Assembly (NCBI GenBank): GCA_002359075.1
Contig: DEQA01000205.1
Span: forward strand, 23,163-53,492
Direction of reading: 5' to 3'
Source: Planococcaceae bacterium UBA3378
GTDB taxonomy: Bacteria > Bacillota > Bacilli > Bacillales_A > Planococcaceae
DNA length: 30,330 bases
How positions within the stretch are numbered: position 1 is the first letter of the stretch; the number at the start of each line of letters is the position of its first letter. A program made the position numbers and the translations under genes. Below the pieces are notes generated by a model that saw nothing but the letters and a program-made list of their open reading frames with translations, made no database searches and was not told where the DNA came from. Of this stretch, positions 24,795 through 30,330 are shown piece by piece.

Positions 24795-26258
24795 TCAGCT
24801 TTCTTTCATATCCAGCGCATTTTGATAGGTTTCTTCGATATTGCTCGTAATGAGCTGCTGTTCGGCATTTACCTTTTCTAATACAGCACCGAGCTGGTCA
24901 ACAGCTTGGGAGCTTTCCTCAATAATAGCAGCAAATTCATTTGTGCTCATTAAAACAGTTTTGCTGTTATGTTCAATGGAGCTTGTCGCTTTTGAAAATA
25001 CCGTCAAATCACTTTGCAGTCTCTGTAATGTCTCAAACAGCTCATGAAATGTATTATTTGCCCTGACCACAGCGGAAGCCTGCATCGTAATATGCTCTAA
25101 ACCATTTTGCAGCTTTTCTAACGCATCTTTATTATGGCTGTTTACATTATGTAGGTTTGTGTCGATTTTTATTAATGTCTGATCGGTAATCTGAGCGAGC
25201 TTTCGTATTTCCTCTGCTACAACCGCAAATCCTTTCCCGTGTTCACCAGCTCTGGCTGCTTCAATAGAGGCATTAAGCGCAAGCAGGTTTGTCTGCTCCG
25301 TAATTTTCTTTATATCCGTAGCAAAATGGTTCGTTTCATCAATTTTCCCTGACAAGGCGATAAATGTAGTATGCAGTTCATGGAAAAAGGCTGTAAATCC
25401 ATCAATTTCCTGCTTCATATCGTTCATCGCCATTGCACCGTCAGAAGCCCTCATGCTTGCCGACTCTGCCTCTGTCACAATTTGCTCCAGCTGCTGAACC
25501 ATCCGGGCGATTTCATTTGTTGTTGCTTCTGTGCTGAGGACAATTTCATGGACATGGTCTGCCTGACGGTGTGCACCAGTTCGTACTTCCTCTACAGAAT
25601 TCTTCATATTTTGCTGGGCGACTGCTGCTATATTTGTACCTTCTGTTATCAGTTCCAACTTTGATGTAATATTTTGGACAGAAGTTTCAAGGCGGGAGTG
25701 CAGCCTTTCTTCCTGTAATGCTTTTTCATGGGCATCCGTCATTAATTCCTCAATGCTGGAAAACATGATTTTACTTTGCCGTACATGTAAACCGATAGCG
25801 AGTGTCATTAAAATCTGCACAACAAAAACATTGGCCGGATCGACTGCAAACCCTGTCGTGTCCAATGTAAAGTTAAATACTAATCCAAGGGCAGAGCCGA
25901 TAAATCCTGCGGCAAGCACCGAATATTTCCCGTGTACCGTACTCATGATTAATACAAAGAAGCTAAGAATAATCGTAGCCAGTGTTACTTTAAAAGAAAC
26001 AATTGCCCCGTATGTTGTCACTGTTCCGGCAATCGAAACGACAAATGGAAAATAAGGTCGGAGCCATTCTACCTTTCGCTGCAATAAATAAATCCCCAAT
26101 GTGATGAGGGCGGGTATAAATAATGACATGGCTAGTCCAATCGGCCTTCCGATAATGAATTGTGCTATTCCGCCTAAATTAGCAGCCAGTCCATAGACAA
26201 GCATAAGAATTGAGTTTTTTTGGAGTAGATCCTTCTTCTGTAAAAGCTGTATTTGCAT
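24795..26258 (-). CDS. methyl-accepting chemotaxis-type protein with a multi-span membrane domain
   Basis: 487 residues. The N-terminal 160 residues hold about six hydrophobic segments (roughly 16-36, 40-58, 69-88, 91-108, 113-131, 143-158) and no sizeable extracellular sensor domain or HAMP domain. The rest is a long coiled coil with the conserved MCP hairpin tip (about 320-354; EQTNLLALNASIEAARAGEHG and GFAVVAEEIRKLA). The tip is where CheA and CheW bind, so signalling is expected. The input is probably membrane-borne or a small ligand and is not known. AGGGAGAG lies ahead of the ATG. It is a single gene with no chemotaxis partners in the window. Confidence 0.88.
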   Translation of the reverse strand: MQIQLLQKKDLLQKNSILMLVYGLAANLGGIAQFIIGRPIGLAMSLFIPALITLGIYLLQRKVEWLRPYFPFVVSIAGTVTTYGAIVSFKVTLATIILSFFVLIMSTVHGKYSVLAAGFIGSALGLVFNFTLDTTGFAVDPANVFVVQILMTLAIGLHVRQSKIMFSSIEELMTDAHEKALQEERLHSRLETSVQNITSKLELITEGTNIAAVAQQNMKNSVEEVRTGAHRQADHVHEIVLSTEATTNEIARMVQQLEQIVTEAESASMRASDGAMAMNDMKQEIDGFTAFFHELHTTFIALSGKIDETNHFATDIKKITEQTNLLALNASIEAARAGEHGKGFAVVAEEIRKLAQITDQTLIKIDTNLHNVNSHNKDALEKLQNGLEHITMQASAVVRANNTFHELFETLQRLQSDLTVFSKATSSIEHNSKTVLMSTNEFAAIIEESSQAVDQLGAVLEKVNAEQQLITSNIEETYQNALDMKES

Positions 26259-26391
26259 CTTTTTCTCTCCCTATCGTTACGTTGTTATAATTTAGCGAAA
26301 AAATAAATAACTCGTATTTTCTAATTTATACATGAAAATACTGATATTGTCATTAAAAATACTTCGTCAAATTTCGGGAAACCGAGAAAAA

Positions 26392-26400
26392 TGTTATAAT
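26392..26400 (+). promoter_or_regulatory. extended -10 ahead of the first hypothetical gene
   Basis: TGTTATAAT is TATAAT with an upstream TGn, 39 bases before the ATG. A short dyad (TTTCGG-GAAA-CCGAGAAA, 26372-26389) occupies the place of the -35. Confidence 0.45.
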
Positions 26401-26438
26401 AAAAAAACAATTATTGAAAAAGAAAAGGAAAGAGTTAC

Positions 26439-26843
26439 ATGCAGTTAAGTGAAATGGAATATAGGGGTTTAAATTTGCTGGATGAAATAAACACAGTAGA
26501 AATAGCGTTAGATGAAGAAAAGAACATCATCCATATTTTTGACGTCAACTATGTAATAGAGCCTATTTTTGATTTTAAAAATAGTGAATATAGCTTAAGT
26601 GAAGGGTTTTACCAATTCGCGGAAGTATTGAAGTCAAAGTATTTTTTTGTAGAAAAAAGGCAGATGGTGATGCGCGATTGGATTGCCAGTTTTACATGGC
26701 AGTTTTACAGCTCCAACAAGACGATTAAGAGCTATAGAGAGGGGGAATTTATTGTTACCCAACTGTCTGTTTTAACGGACGAAACGGAAAGTACGTTACT
26801 GCAGAAAGGGTTGTATCCTAAATATATCGAAAAATTAAAATGA
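26439..26843 (+). CDS. hypothetical protein, mixed alpha/beta, not recognised
   Basis: 134 residues, acidic, soluble, with no signal peptide or membrane span. It alternates strand-like segments (NTVEIALDEEKNIIHIFDV, EFIVTQLSVLTD) with helices, and has a central FFVEKRQMVMRDWIASFTWQ. No catalytic motif or Cys pair is seen. AAAAGGAAAG lies eight or nine bases ahead of the ATG and a good extended -10 is upstream, so it is likely a real, separately transcribed gene. A CTATTC / GAATAG hairpin (26854-26875) follows without a clear U-run. I cannot assign a family. Confidence 0.7.
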   Translation: MQLSEMEYRGLNLLDEINTVEIALDEEKNIIHIFDVNYVIEPIFDFKNSEYSLSEGFYQFAEVLKSKYFFVEKRQMVMRDWIASFTWQFYSSNKTIKSYREGEFIVTQLSVLTDETESTLLQKGLYPKYIEKLK

Positions 26844-27035
26844 GAATTATACTCTATTCCAAGAGGCTAGAATAGCTAATATTCAGAATAAAGATAATAT
26901 TTTTCTGTAATTCGCGTCAGTTTTCACATAATTATCACATTATTTCCGTTAATTATACGATTGCCATTTTCCTTATATAATTTTTGATACACTTATATTG
27001 CACGCTAAGGGATTTAAAGGAGGATGGAACAACTG

Positions 27036-27521
27036 ATGAGTACTCGAGTAAAAAGCCATGTTTTGGATTTGGAAGAATTACAGGAACAGCTAAATCATAC
27101 AGTGTTCGACCATATTGACACAGCCCAAAATTGGGAAAAGGCACAGGATCGACTACAGCCGCTATACAGCCAGGCAGTTGCTTATTTAAAGGAGAATGTT
27201 GAAGAAAATAATGGAGCTATGCCAAAGGAAAATTCACATTGGATGTTATTTATGCATATTGCTTCACGTCTAGTGTATTTTGATACTCTTATTAAACATA
27301 ATATGATTGCTCCTGCGGATGAAGCTTCTCGGAATCGAATGGCAGAAGGCTATATTACAGCAGCAAAAACCTTGCCGAATCGTCAAACAGAGTACAATGA
27401 AGAGTATTTTAGCGAAATAAATAAAAGTCTCGAGCAACTGACGGCAGGAGAAGTAACTGTAGAAAATACAGCTGCACCTCTTTCTGAATGCTTACAGACA
27501 TTTTACCGATATATAAATTAA
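27036..27521 (+). CDS. hypothetical protein, mostly helical, not recognised
   Basis: 161 residues, predicted almost wholly helical and acidic, with no membrane span or signal peptide. Segments such as LDLEELQEQLNHTVFDHID and NWEKAQDRLQPLYSQAVAYL suggest a helical bundle. The ATG at 27036 is preferred; another in-frame ATG at 27024 touches the AAAGGAGG directly and leaves no spacing, though GGAGG is 12 bases from 27036. A TATAAT (26976-26981) lies in the preceding gap, with a weak -35. A good terminator follows. No family recognised. Confidence 0.72.
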   Translation: MSTRVKSHVLDLEELQEQLNHTVFDHIDTAQNWEKAQDRLQPLYSQAVAYLKENVEENNGAMPKENSHWMLFMHIASRLVYFDTLIKHNMIAPADEASRNRMAEGYITAAKTLPNRQTEYNEEYFSEINKSLEQLTAGEVTVENTAAPLSECLQTFYRYIN

Positions 27522-27534
27522 TTATAATGATTTT

Positions 27535-27560
27535 AACTGTCCTCAGGGGCAGTTTTTTTT
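27535..27560 (+). terminator. intrinsic terminator after the helical hypothetical gene
   Basis: An 8-bp stem, AACTGTCC / GGGCAGTT (one U-G) with a TCAG loop, running into eight T. Confidence 0.85.
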
Positions 27561-27600
27561 GTAAATGTAATAGTAAAATAAGAAATTTAATATAGTTAAA

Positions 27601-27785
27601 TTGTATAGAGGCTGGCTGCAGCAGGTACCGGCCAAAATCCAATAGTTGAAAAATGGGAAATGAGGATGCCAATAAAGGGGAGTGCTGTCTTAAACTGCAG
27701 CTGAATTCATCATAAAATTAGTGGTCCAAGTGTTTCTTTGTACAGACAAAATCCGGTAACGGGCTTTGTCTGCTTTTTAATTTTA
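27601..27785 (+). ncRNA. candidate structured non-coding RNA or orphan leader
   Basis: This gene-free stretch has a long-range perfect pairing GCTGCAG (27615-27621) / CTGCAGC (27695-27701), a local GGCTG / CGGCC pairing (27611-27632), GC content above its flanks, and an intrinsic terminator at its end. It lies between the terminator of the previous gene and the separate Fur-type promoter of the heme operon, so it appears to be its own unit. Its promoter is unclear (TATAGT at 27591 and TATAGA at 27604 are the only -10-like sequences). It does not match a riboswitch class I can recognise. Confidence 0.3.
27743..27785 (+). terminator. intrinsic terminator not attached to a known gene
   Basis: CAGACAAA / TTTGTCTG, continued after one mismatch by TCCG / CGGG around GTAA, followed by CTTTTTAATTTT. 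The nearest upstream gene already has its own terminator 180 bases earlier. Confidence 0.75.
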
Positions 27786-27886
27786 AAGATGCTTTATAAA
27801 CATTAGTAAGCGAAATAATAACGTTAAAGCAGGATATAGTTTGTAGGCTCCTATATTAGTGATTGTATTAATTCTCAATTAGTTAT

Positions 27887-27914
27887 TGTCTTTCTCAATA
27901 ATAACTGCTATGAT
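27887..27914 (+). promoter_or_regulatory. sigma-A promoter of the heme uptake operon
   Basis: TTGTCT, 16 bases, TATGAT. The start would fall near 27921, inside the Fur box. The -35 sits in a TTATTG / CAATAA dyad (27885-27902). Confidence 0.6.
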
Positions 27915-27918
27915 TTTT

Positions 27919-27937
27919 GATATTGAAAATCATTATC
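27919..27937. promoter_or_regulatory. Fur box over the heme operon start site
   Basis: The 19 bases match the classic Fur consensus (GATAATGATAATCATTATC) at 17 positions; the differences are at positions 5 and 9. It overlaps the predicted transcription start, where bound Fur blocks polymerase when iron is plentiful. Confidence 0.85.
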
Positions 27938-27959
27938 AATTAATTGGAGGTCTTATTTG

Positions 27960-28943
27960 ATGGATAAGTTTGCAAGCGTAGGTCTGTTGGCACTGTCTTT
28001 AATGCTAGCTGGATGTACAGAACAAGAAGAAAAAAGTATAGATTCAGTAGAGGCAATGTCACAAGAACAAGTGGCTGAAGAGTCTACAGTAGTGGAAGCA
28101 TTTGAAGACGGGGTTGACGAAGGAGAACTCCAAGAAGTACTGGCGAATTTTCCAGAAGAGGTACCAGAAAAAATTGTAACAACTTCTGTTCCTATAACAG
28201 AGATGCTCCATTTGCTTGATATTGTACCTGTAGGCGTCCCTACATCTACAAATCCCATCCCAACTGATTTTGAAGCGATTACTCGTATTGGTTCACCGAT
28301 GGCACCAGATTTAGAGGTCATATCCAGTCTACAGACAGAGTTAATAATTGGTGCAACGGCTTTGCAAGATACTCTTGATAAATCCGTAGTAGGGATGAAT
28401 TTACAAACAGCCTATTTACCAACAGATTCGTATGAGGATTTAAAATTAAGTTTTAAAGCACTTGGTACATATTTTGGTAAAGAAGAAAAAATGAATGAAG
28501 TACTGCAAAATATTGTGGAAAAAGAACAAGAACTAGAGAAAATGGCAAAAGGAAAAGAACTACCATCAGTTATGCTCGTAATTGGTACAGCTGATTCGTT
28601 TATGGTCATGAACGATCAATCTTATTTGGGTAGCCTAGTTGAGCGATTAGGTGCTGATAATATTGCGAAAACAGTCTTAAAAACAGAATCAACATATTCA
28701 GCCATTAATTTAGAAGAGGTTGTTGTTGCAGATCCTGATATGATTTTTGTGTTGGCATCTGGAGATCACGGAGCCAGTGAAGATCAATTTAAACAGGAAA
28801 TTGCCCAAAGCAGCGCTTGGACACAATTATCTGCATATAAAAACGATAAAATCTATATGCTGGATTACAGTATTTTTGGTGTAACATCCATTGCAAATGT
28901 TGATACGGCATTAACTACAATCGCTGACTATTTCTTTAAATAG
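27960..28943 (+). CDS. isdE: IsdE-like heme-binding ABC transporter lipoprotein
   Basis: 327 residues. A short signal peptide ends in the lipobox LAGC (C19), followed by an acidic linker (20-68) and a class III (helical-backbone) binding protein domain. The segments VGVPTSTNPIP and GSPMAPDLEV, and a later DHG, align by eye with Staphylococcus aureus IsdE as I remember it. The two IsdE heme-iron ligands appear conserved as M114 and H270. It should hand heme to the permease that follows. GGAGG is nine bases ahead of ATG 27960; TTG 27957 is the alternative. The Fur box upstream means induction by iron starvation. A ferric-siderophore ligand is less likely but not excluded. Confidence 0.85.
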   Translation: MDKFASVGLLALSLMLAGCTEQEEKSIDSVEAMSQEQVAEESTVVEAFEDGVDEGELQEVLANFPEEVPEKIVTTSVPITEMLHLLDIVPVGVPTSTNPIPTDFEAITRIGSPMAPDLEVISSLQTELIIGATALQDTLDKSVVGMNLQTAYLPTDSYEDLKLSFKALGTYFGKEEKMNEVLQNIVEKEQELEKMAKGKELPSVMLVIGTADSFMVMNDQSYLGSLVERLGADNIAKTVLKTESTYSAINLEEVVVADPDMIFVLASGDHGASEDQFKQEIAQSSAWTQLSAYKNDKIYMLDYSIFGVTSIANVDTALTTIADYFFK

Positions 28944-28958
28944 AATGAGGAATTTCAC

Positions 28959-29948
28959 ATGATAAGTACAACAAAAAGTCGCACAATTGTCATCATTACG
29001 TTTGTGTTGGCAATTATTGCAGCGATTGCTGCAATAGGGGTAGGTAGTGTGCATATTGCGATACCGGATATTATAAAAACGATTTTTAACGGGCGTGAGG
29101 AAGGCATTTATACAACGATAATTTGGGATATTCGTCTGCCTCGGGTTCTATTAGCACTTATTATTGGGATGAACATCGCCATTTCAGGTGCACTTTTACA
29201 AGCTGTAATGGGTAATCCGCTTGCAGACCCCGGACTTACCGGGGTTACGAGTGGTGCCGCGGCATTTGTGCTGCTTATTATGCTGGCAAATCCTGAATAT
29301 ACACATTTGATTCCAATGGCTGCATTTGTCGGGGGATTGCTGGCAGCTGGCATTGTATATGCACTTGCTTGGCGACGGACGGGTATTACGCCAATTACAA
29401 TTATTTTATCAGGGGTAGCGGTTAATGCTTTATGTGGAGGGGTAATTGGTTTCCTCTCTATCTTATACAGTGACCGGTTACCATCTGCTGTTCAATGGCT
29501 GAATGGCAGCCTAGCGGCAAAGGGGAATGCCTCATTACAAATGATTTATGTATACGCCATTATCGGTTGGATTATCTCGTTTTTTGCGATTCGCAAAGCG
29601 AACATCATTCGTTTAGGTGATCAAGTTGCTGTGAACTTAGGTGAAAATGTTACTCGGATTCGTATCATGCTATCCATTTTAGCTGTATTTTTAGCAGCTA
29701 TTTCAGTAGCAGCTATCGGTATGATTGGTTTTGTTGGATTAATTGTCCCGCATATGGCTCGCTTATTGGTAGGCTCGGATTACAAATATATGCTGCCGAT
29801 GAGTATGGCAATGGGCGCAATAATATTACTGCTTGCCGACACAGGCGGCCGTACTTTGTTTGCACCGCTTGACATTCCAGCGGGGATTATAATGGCGGTC
29901 ATTGGAGGTCCGTACTTTTTATACTTAATGCGAAAGAGGGCGTTTTAA
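28959..29948 (+). CDS. isdF: FecCD-family heme/iron ABC transporter permease (IsdF-like)
   Basis: 329 residues with about 9-10 membrane spans. Family hallmarks are GMNIAISGALLQAVMGNPLADP with LTGVTSGAA (70-101) and the C-terminal coupling region GMIGFVGLIVPHMARLLVG with the following DYKYMLP. It forms the membrane channel for the substrate delivered by the lipoprotein. It starts 15 bases after isdE with a GAGGAA site, and its stop overlaps the ATPase start (TAATG), so the three genes are translationally linked. Family and context support heme; the permease sequence alone does not fix the substrate. Confidence 0.9.
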   Translation: MISTTKSRTIVIITFVLAIIAAIAAIGVGSVHIAIPDIIKTIFNGREEGIYTTIIWDIRLPRVLLALIIGMNIAISGALLQAVMGNPLADPGLTGVTSGAAAFVLLIMLANPEYTHLIPMAAFVGGLLAAGIVYALAWRRTGITPITIILSGVAVNALCGGVIGFLSILYSDRLPSAVQWLNGSLAAKGNASLQMIYVYAIIGWIISFFAIRKANIIRLGDQVAVNLGENVTRIRIMLSILAVFLAAISVAAIGMIGFVGLIVPHMARLLVGSDYKYMLPMSMAMGAIILLLADTGGRTLFAPLDIPAGIIMAVIGGPYFLYLMRKRAF

Positions 29949-30330
29949 TGTTAAAAATTGAACAGCTATCAGTTAGGTACGAGCAAAAAGAAGTTGTCCA
30001 TGATTTTTCATTTGATGTCAGAAAAGGTGAAGTACTATCGATTATAGGACCAAACGGCTCAGGGAAGTCTACGATTTTAAAGGCAGTTGCAAGAATGCTG
30101 CCTTACAGTGCCGGTACCATTTCTTTTGATGGAAAAGATATGCGGCGATTGTCGTCAAAGGACGTTGCAAAAAAAATGTGTATTTTAAGTCAACGTAACC
30201 AAGCACCTTCAGATATAACCGTTCGTAATTTAGTATCTTATGGTCGTTATCCTCATAAAAAGTGGTTTGAGCGTTTAGATGAACAGGATTATGCGATTGT
30301 TGATTGGGCTCTTGAAAAAACTCAGCTAAC
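29948..30330 (+). CDS. ABC transporter ATP-binding protein of the heme operon (3' truncated by the window)
   Basis: The first 127 residues are visible; the window ends inside the gene. Walker A is GPNGSGKST (34-42) and the Q-loop is ILSQRNQ (Q82). The following VSYGRYPHKKW is typical of FepC/FhuC-type ATPases of iron-chelate importers. The start overlaps the permease stop by one base. The signature motif and Walker B lie beyond the window. It powers the IsdE/IsdF importer. Confidence 0.9.
   Translation, partial: MLKIEQLSVRYEQKEVVHDFSFDVRKGEVLSIIGPNGSGKSTILKAVARMLPYSAGTISFDGKDMRRLSSKDVAKKMCILSQRNQAPSDITVRNLVSYGRYPHKKWFERLDEQDYAIVDWALEKTQL

Noticed and set aside
26854..26910. Terminator after the first hypothetical gene
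   Set aside because: CTATTC / GAATAG has only six pairs, a 10-base loop and no adjacent U-run; the second AATATT pair is weak.
27653..27715. 20-codon ORF beginning MGNEDANKG with a CC pair
   Set aside because: No ribosome site is placed ahead of its ATG and it lies inside the structured segment; nothing supports translation.
27601..27785. Lysine or cobalamin riboswitch
   Set aside because: AAAGGGGAGTGCTGTC and GGTACC...TGGGAA resemble pieces of these classes, but the near-invariant cobalamin CCCCGCAACTG and the lysine GCC-GAAG core are missing.

Overview
The window reads as part of the core chromosome of a low-GC, endospore-forming Bacillales bacterium. My best guess, by inference, is the Planococcaceae (Lysinibacillus/Solibacillus type). 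The evidence is the gene order ruvA-ruvB-queA-tgt-yajC-yrbG-spoVB-comN-secDF-recJ-apt-rel-dtd-(amidase)-hisS-aspS-6S RNA-tcdA, which as I remember it is the order around ruvAB to yrvM in Bacillus subtilis. Sporulation genes are present (a SafA-like coat protein tail, a CotS-family kinase, spoVB), SecD and SecF are fused, and hisS has a T-box leader.

Layout. 1-1129: the 3' end of a His/Met/Tyr/Pro-rich coat protein and a CotS-type kinase, closed by a terminator. 1264-5664: Holliday-junction helicase (ruvAB), queuosine tRNA modification (queA, tgt) and the Sec accessory yajC. 5862-8387: a DUF421 membrane protein and the flippase spoVB, which converge and overlap, then the small regulator comN transcribed divergently from spoVB. 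8411-10953: secDF with a long untranslated leader. 10964-16848: recJ-apt and then rel-dtd. 16849-19820: an interval that looks spore-related, with a DUF2642 protein, a manganese catalase and, on the minus strand, a four-SH3b amidase. 19980-23494: a duplicated upstream element, a T-box leader, hisS and aspS. 23635-24793: 6S RNA and tcdA. 24795-27521: a membrane-anchored methyl-accepting protein (minus strand) and two genes I do not recognise. 27601-30330: a possible non-coding transcript ending in a terminator, then a Fur-boxed, IsdE-like heme ABC transporter operon whose ATPase gene is cut by the window end.

How the genes work together. Most of the window is housekeeping: DNA repair (RuvAB, RecJ), tRNA modification and charging (QueA, Tgt, HisS, AspS, Dtd, TcdA), protein export (YajC, SecDF), nucleotide salvage and stringent response (Apt, Rel), and global transcription control (6S RNA). 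Spore-coat and cortex functions are interleaved with it. The clearest accessory module is the Fur-controlled heme uptake operon at the right end.

Most unusual non-coding features: an exact 33-bp-pitch duplication upstream of the hisS T-box; an ambiguous specifier in that T-box; a related pair of repeats upstream of recJ; a dyad over the secDF -35 box with a leader of about 187 nt; and the unexplained terminated segment before the heme operon. I saw no insertion sequence, CRISPR array, tRNA, rRNA or prophage gene. No clearly new multi-gene system is evident; the two orphan genes at 26439-27521 and the 27601-27785 RNA candidate are the best places to look.
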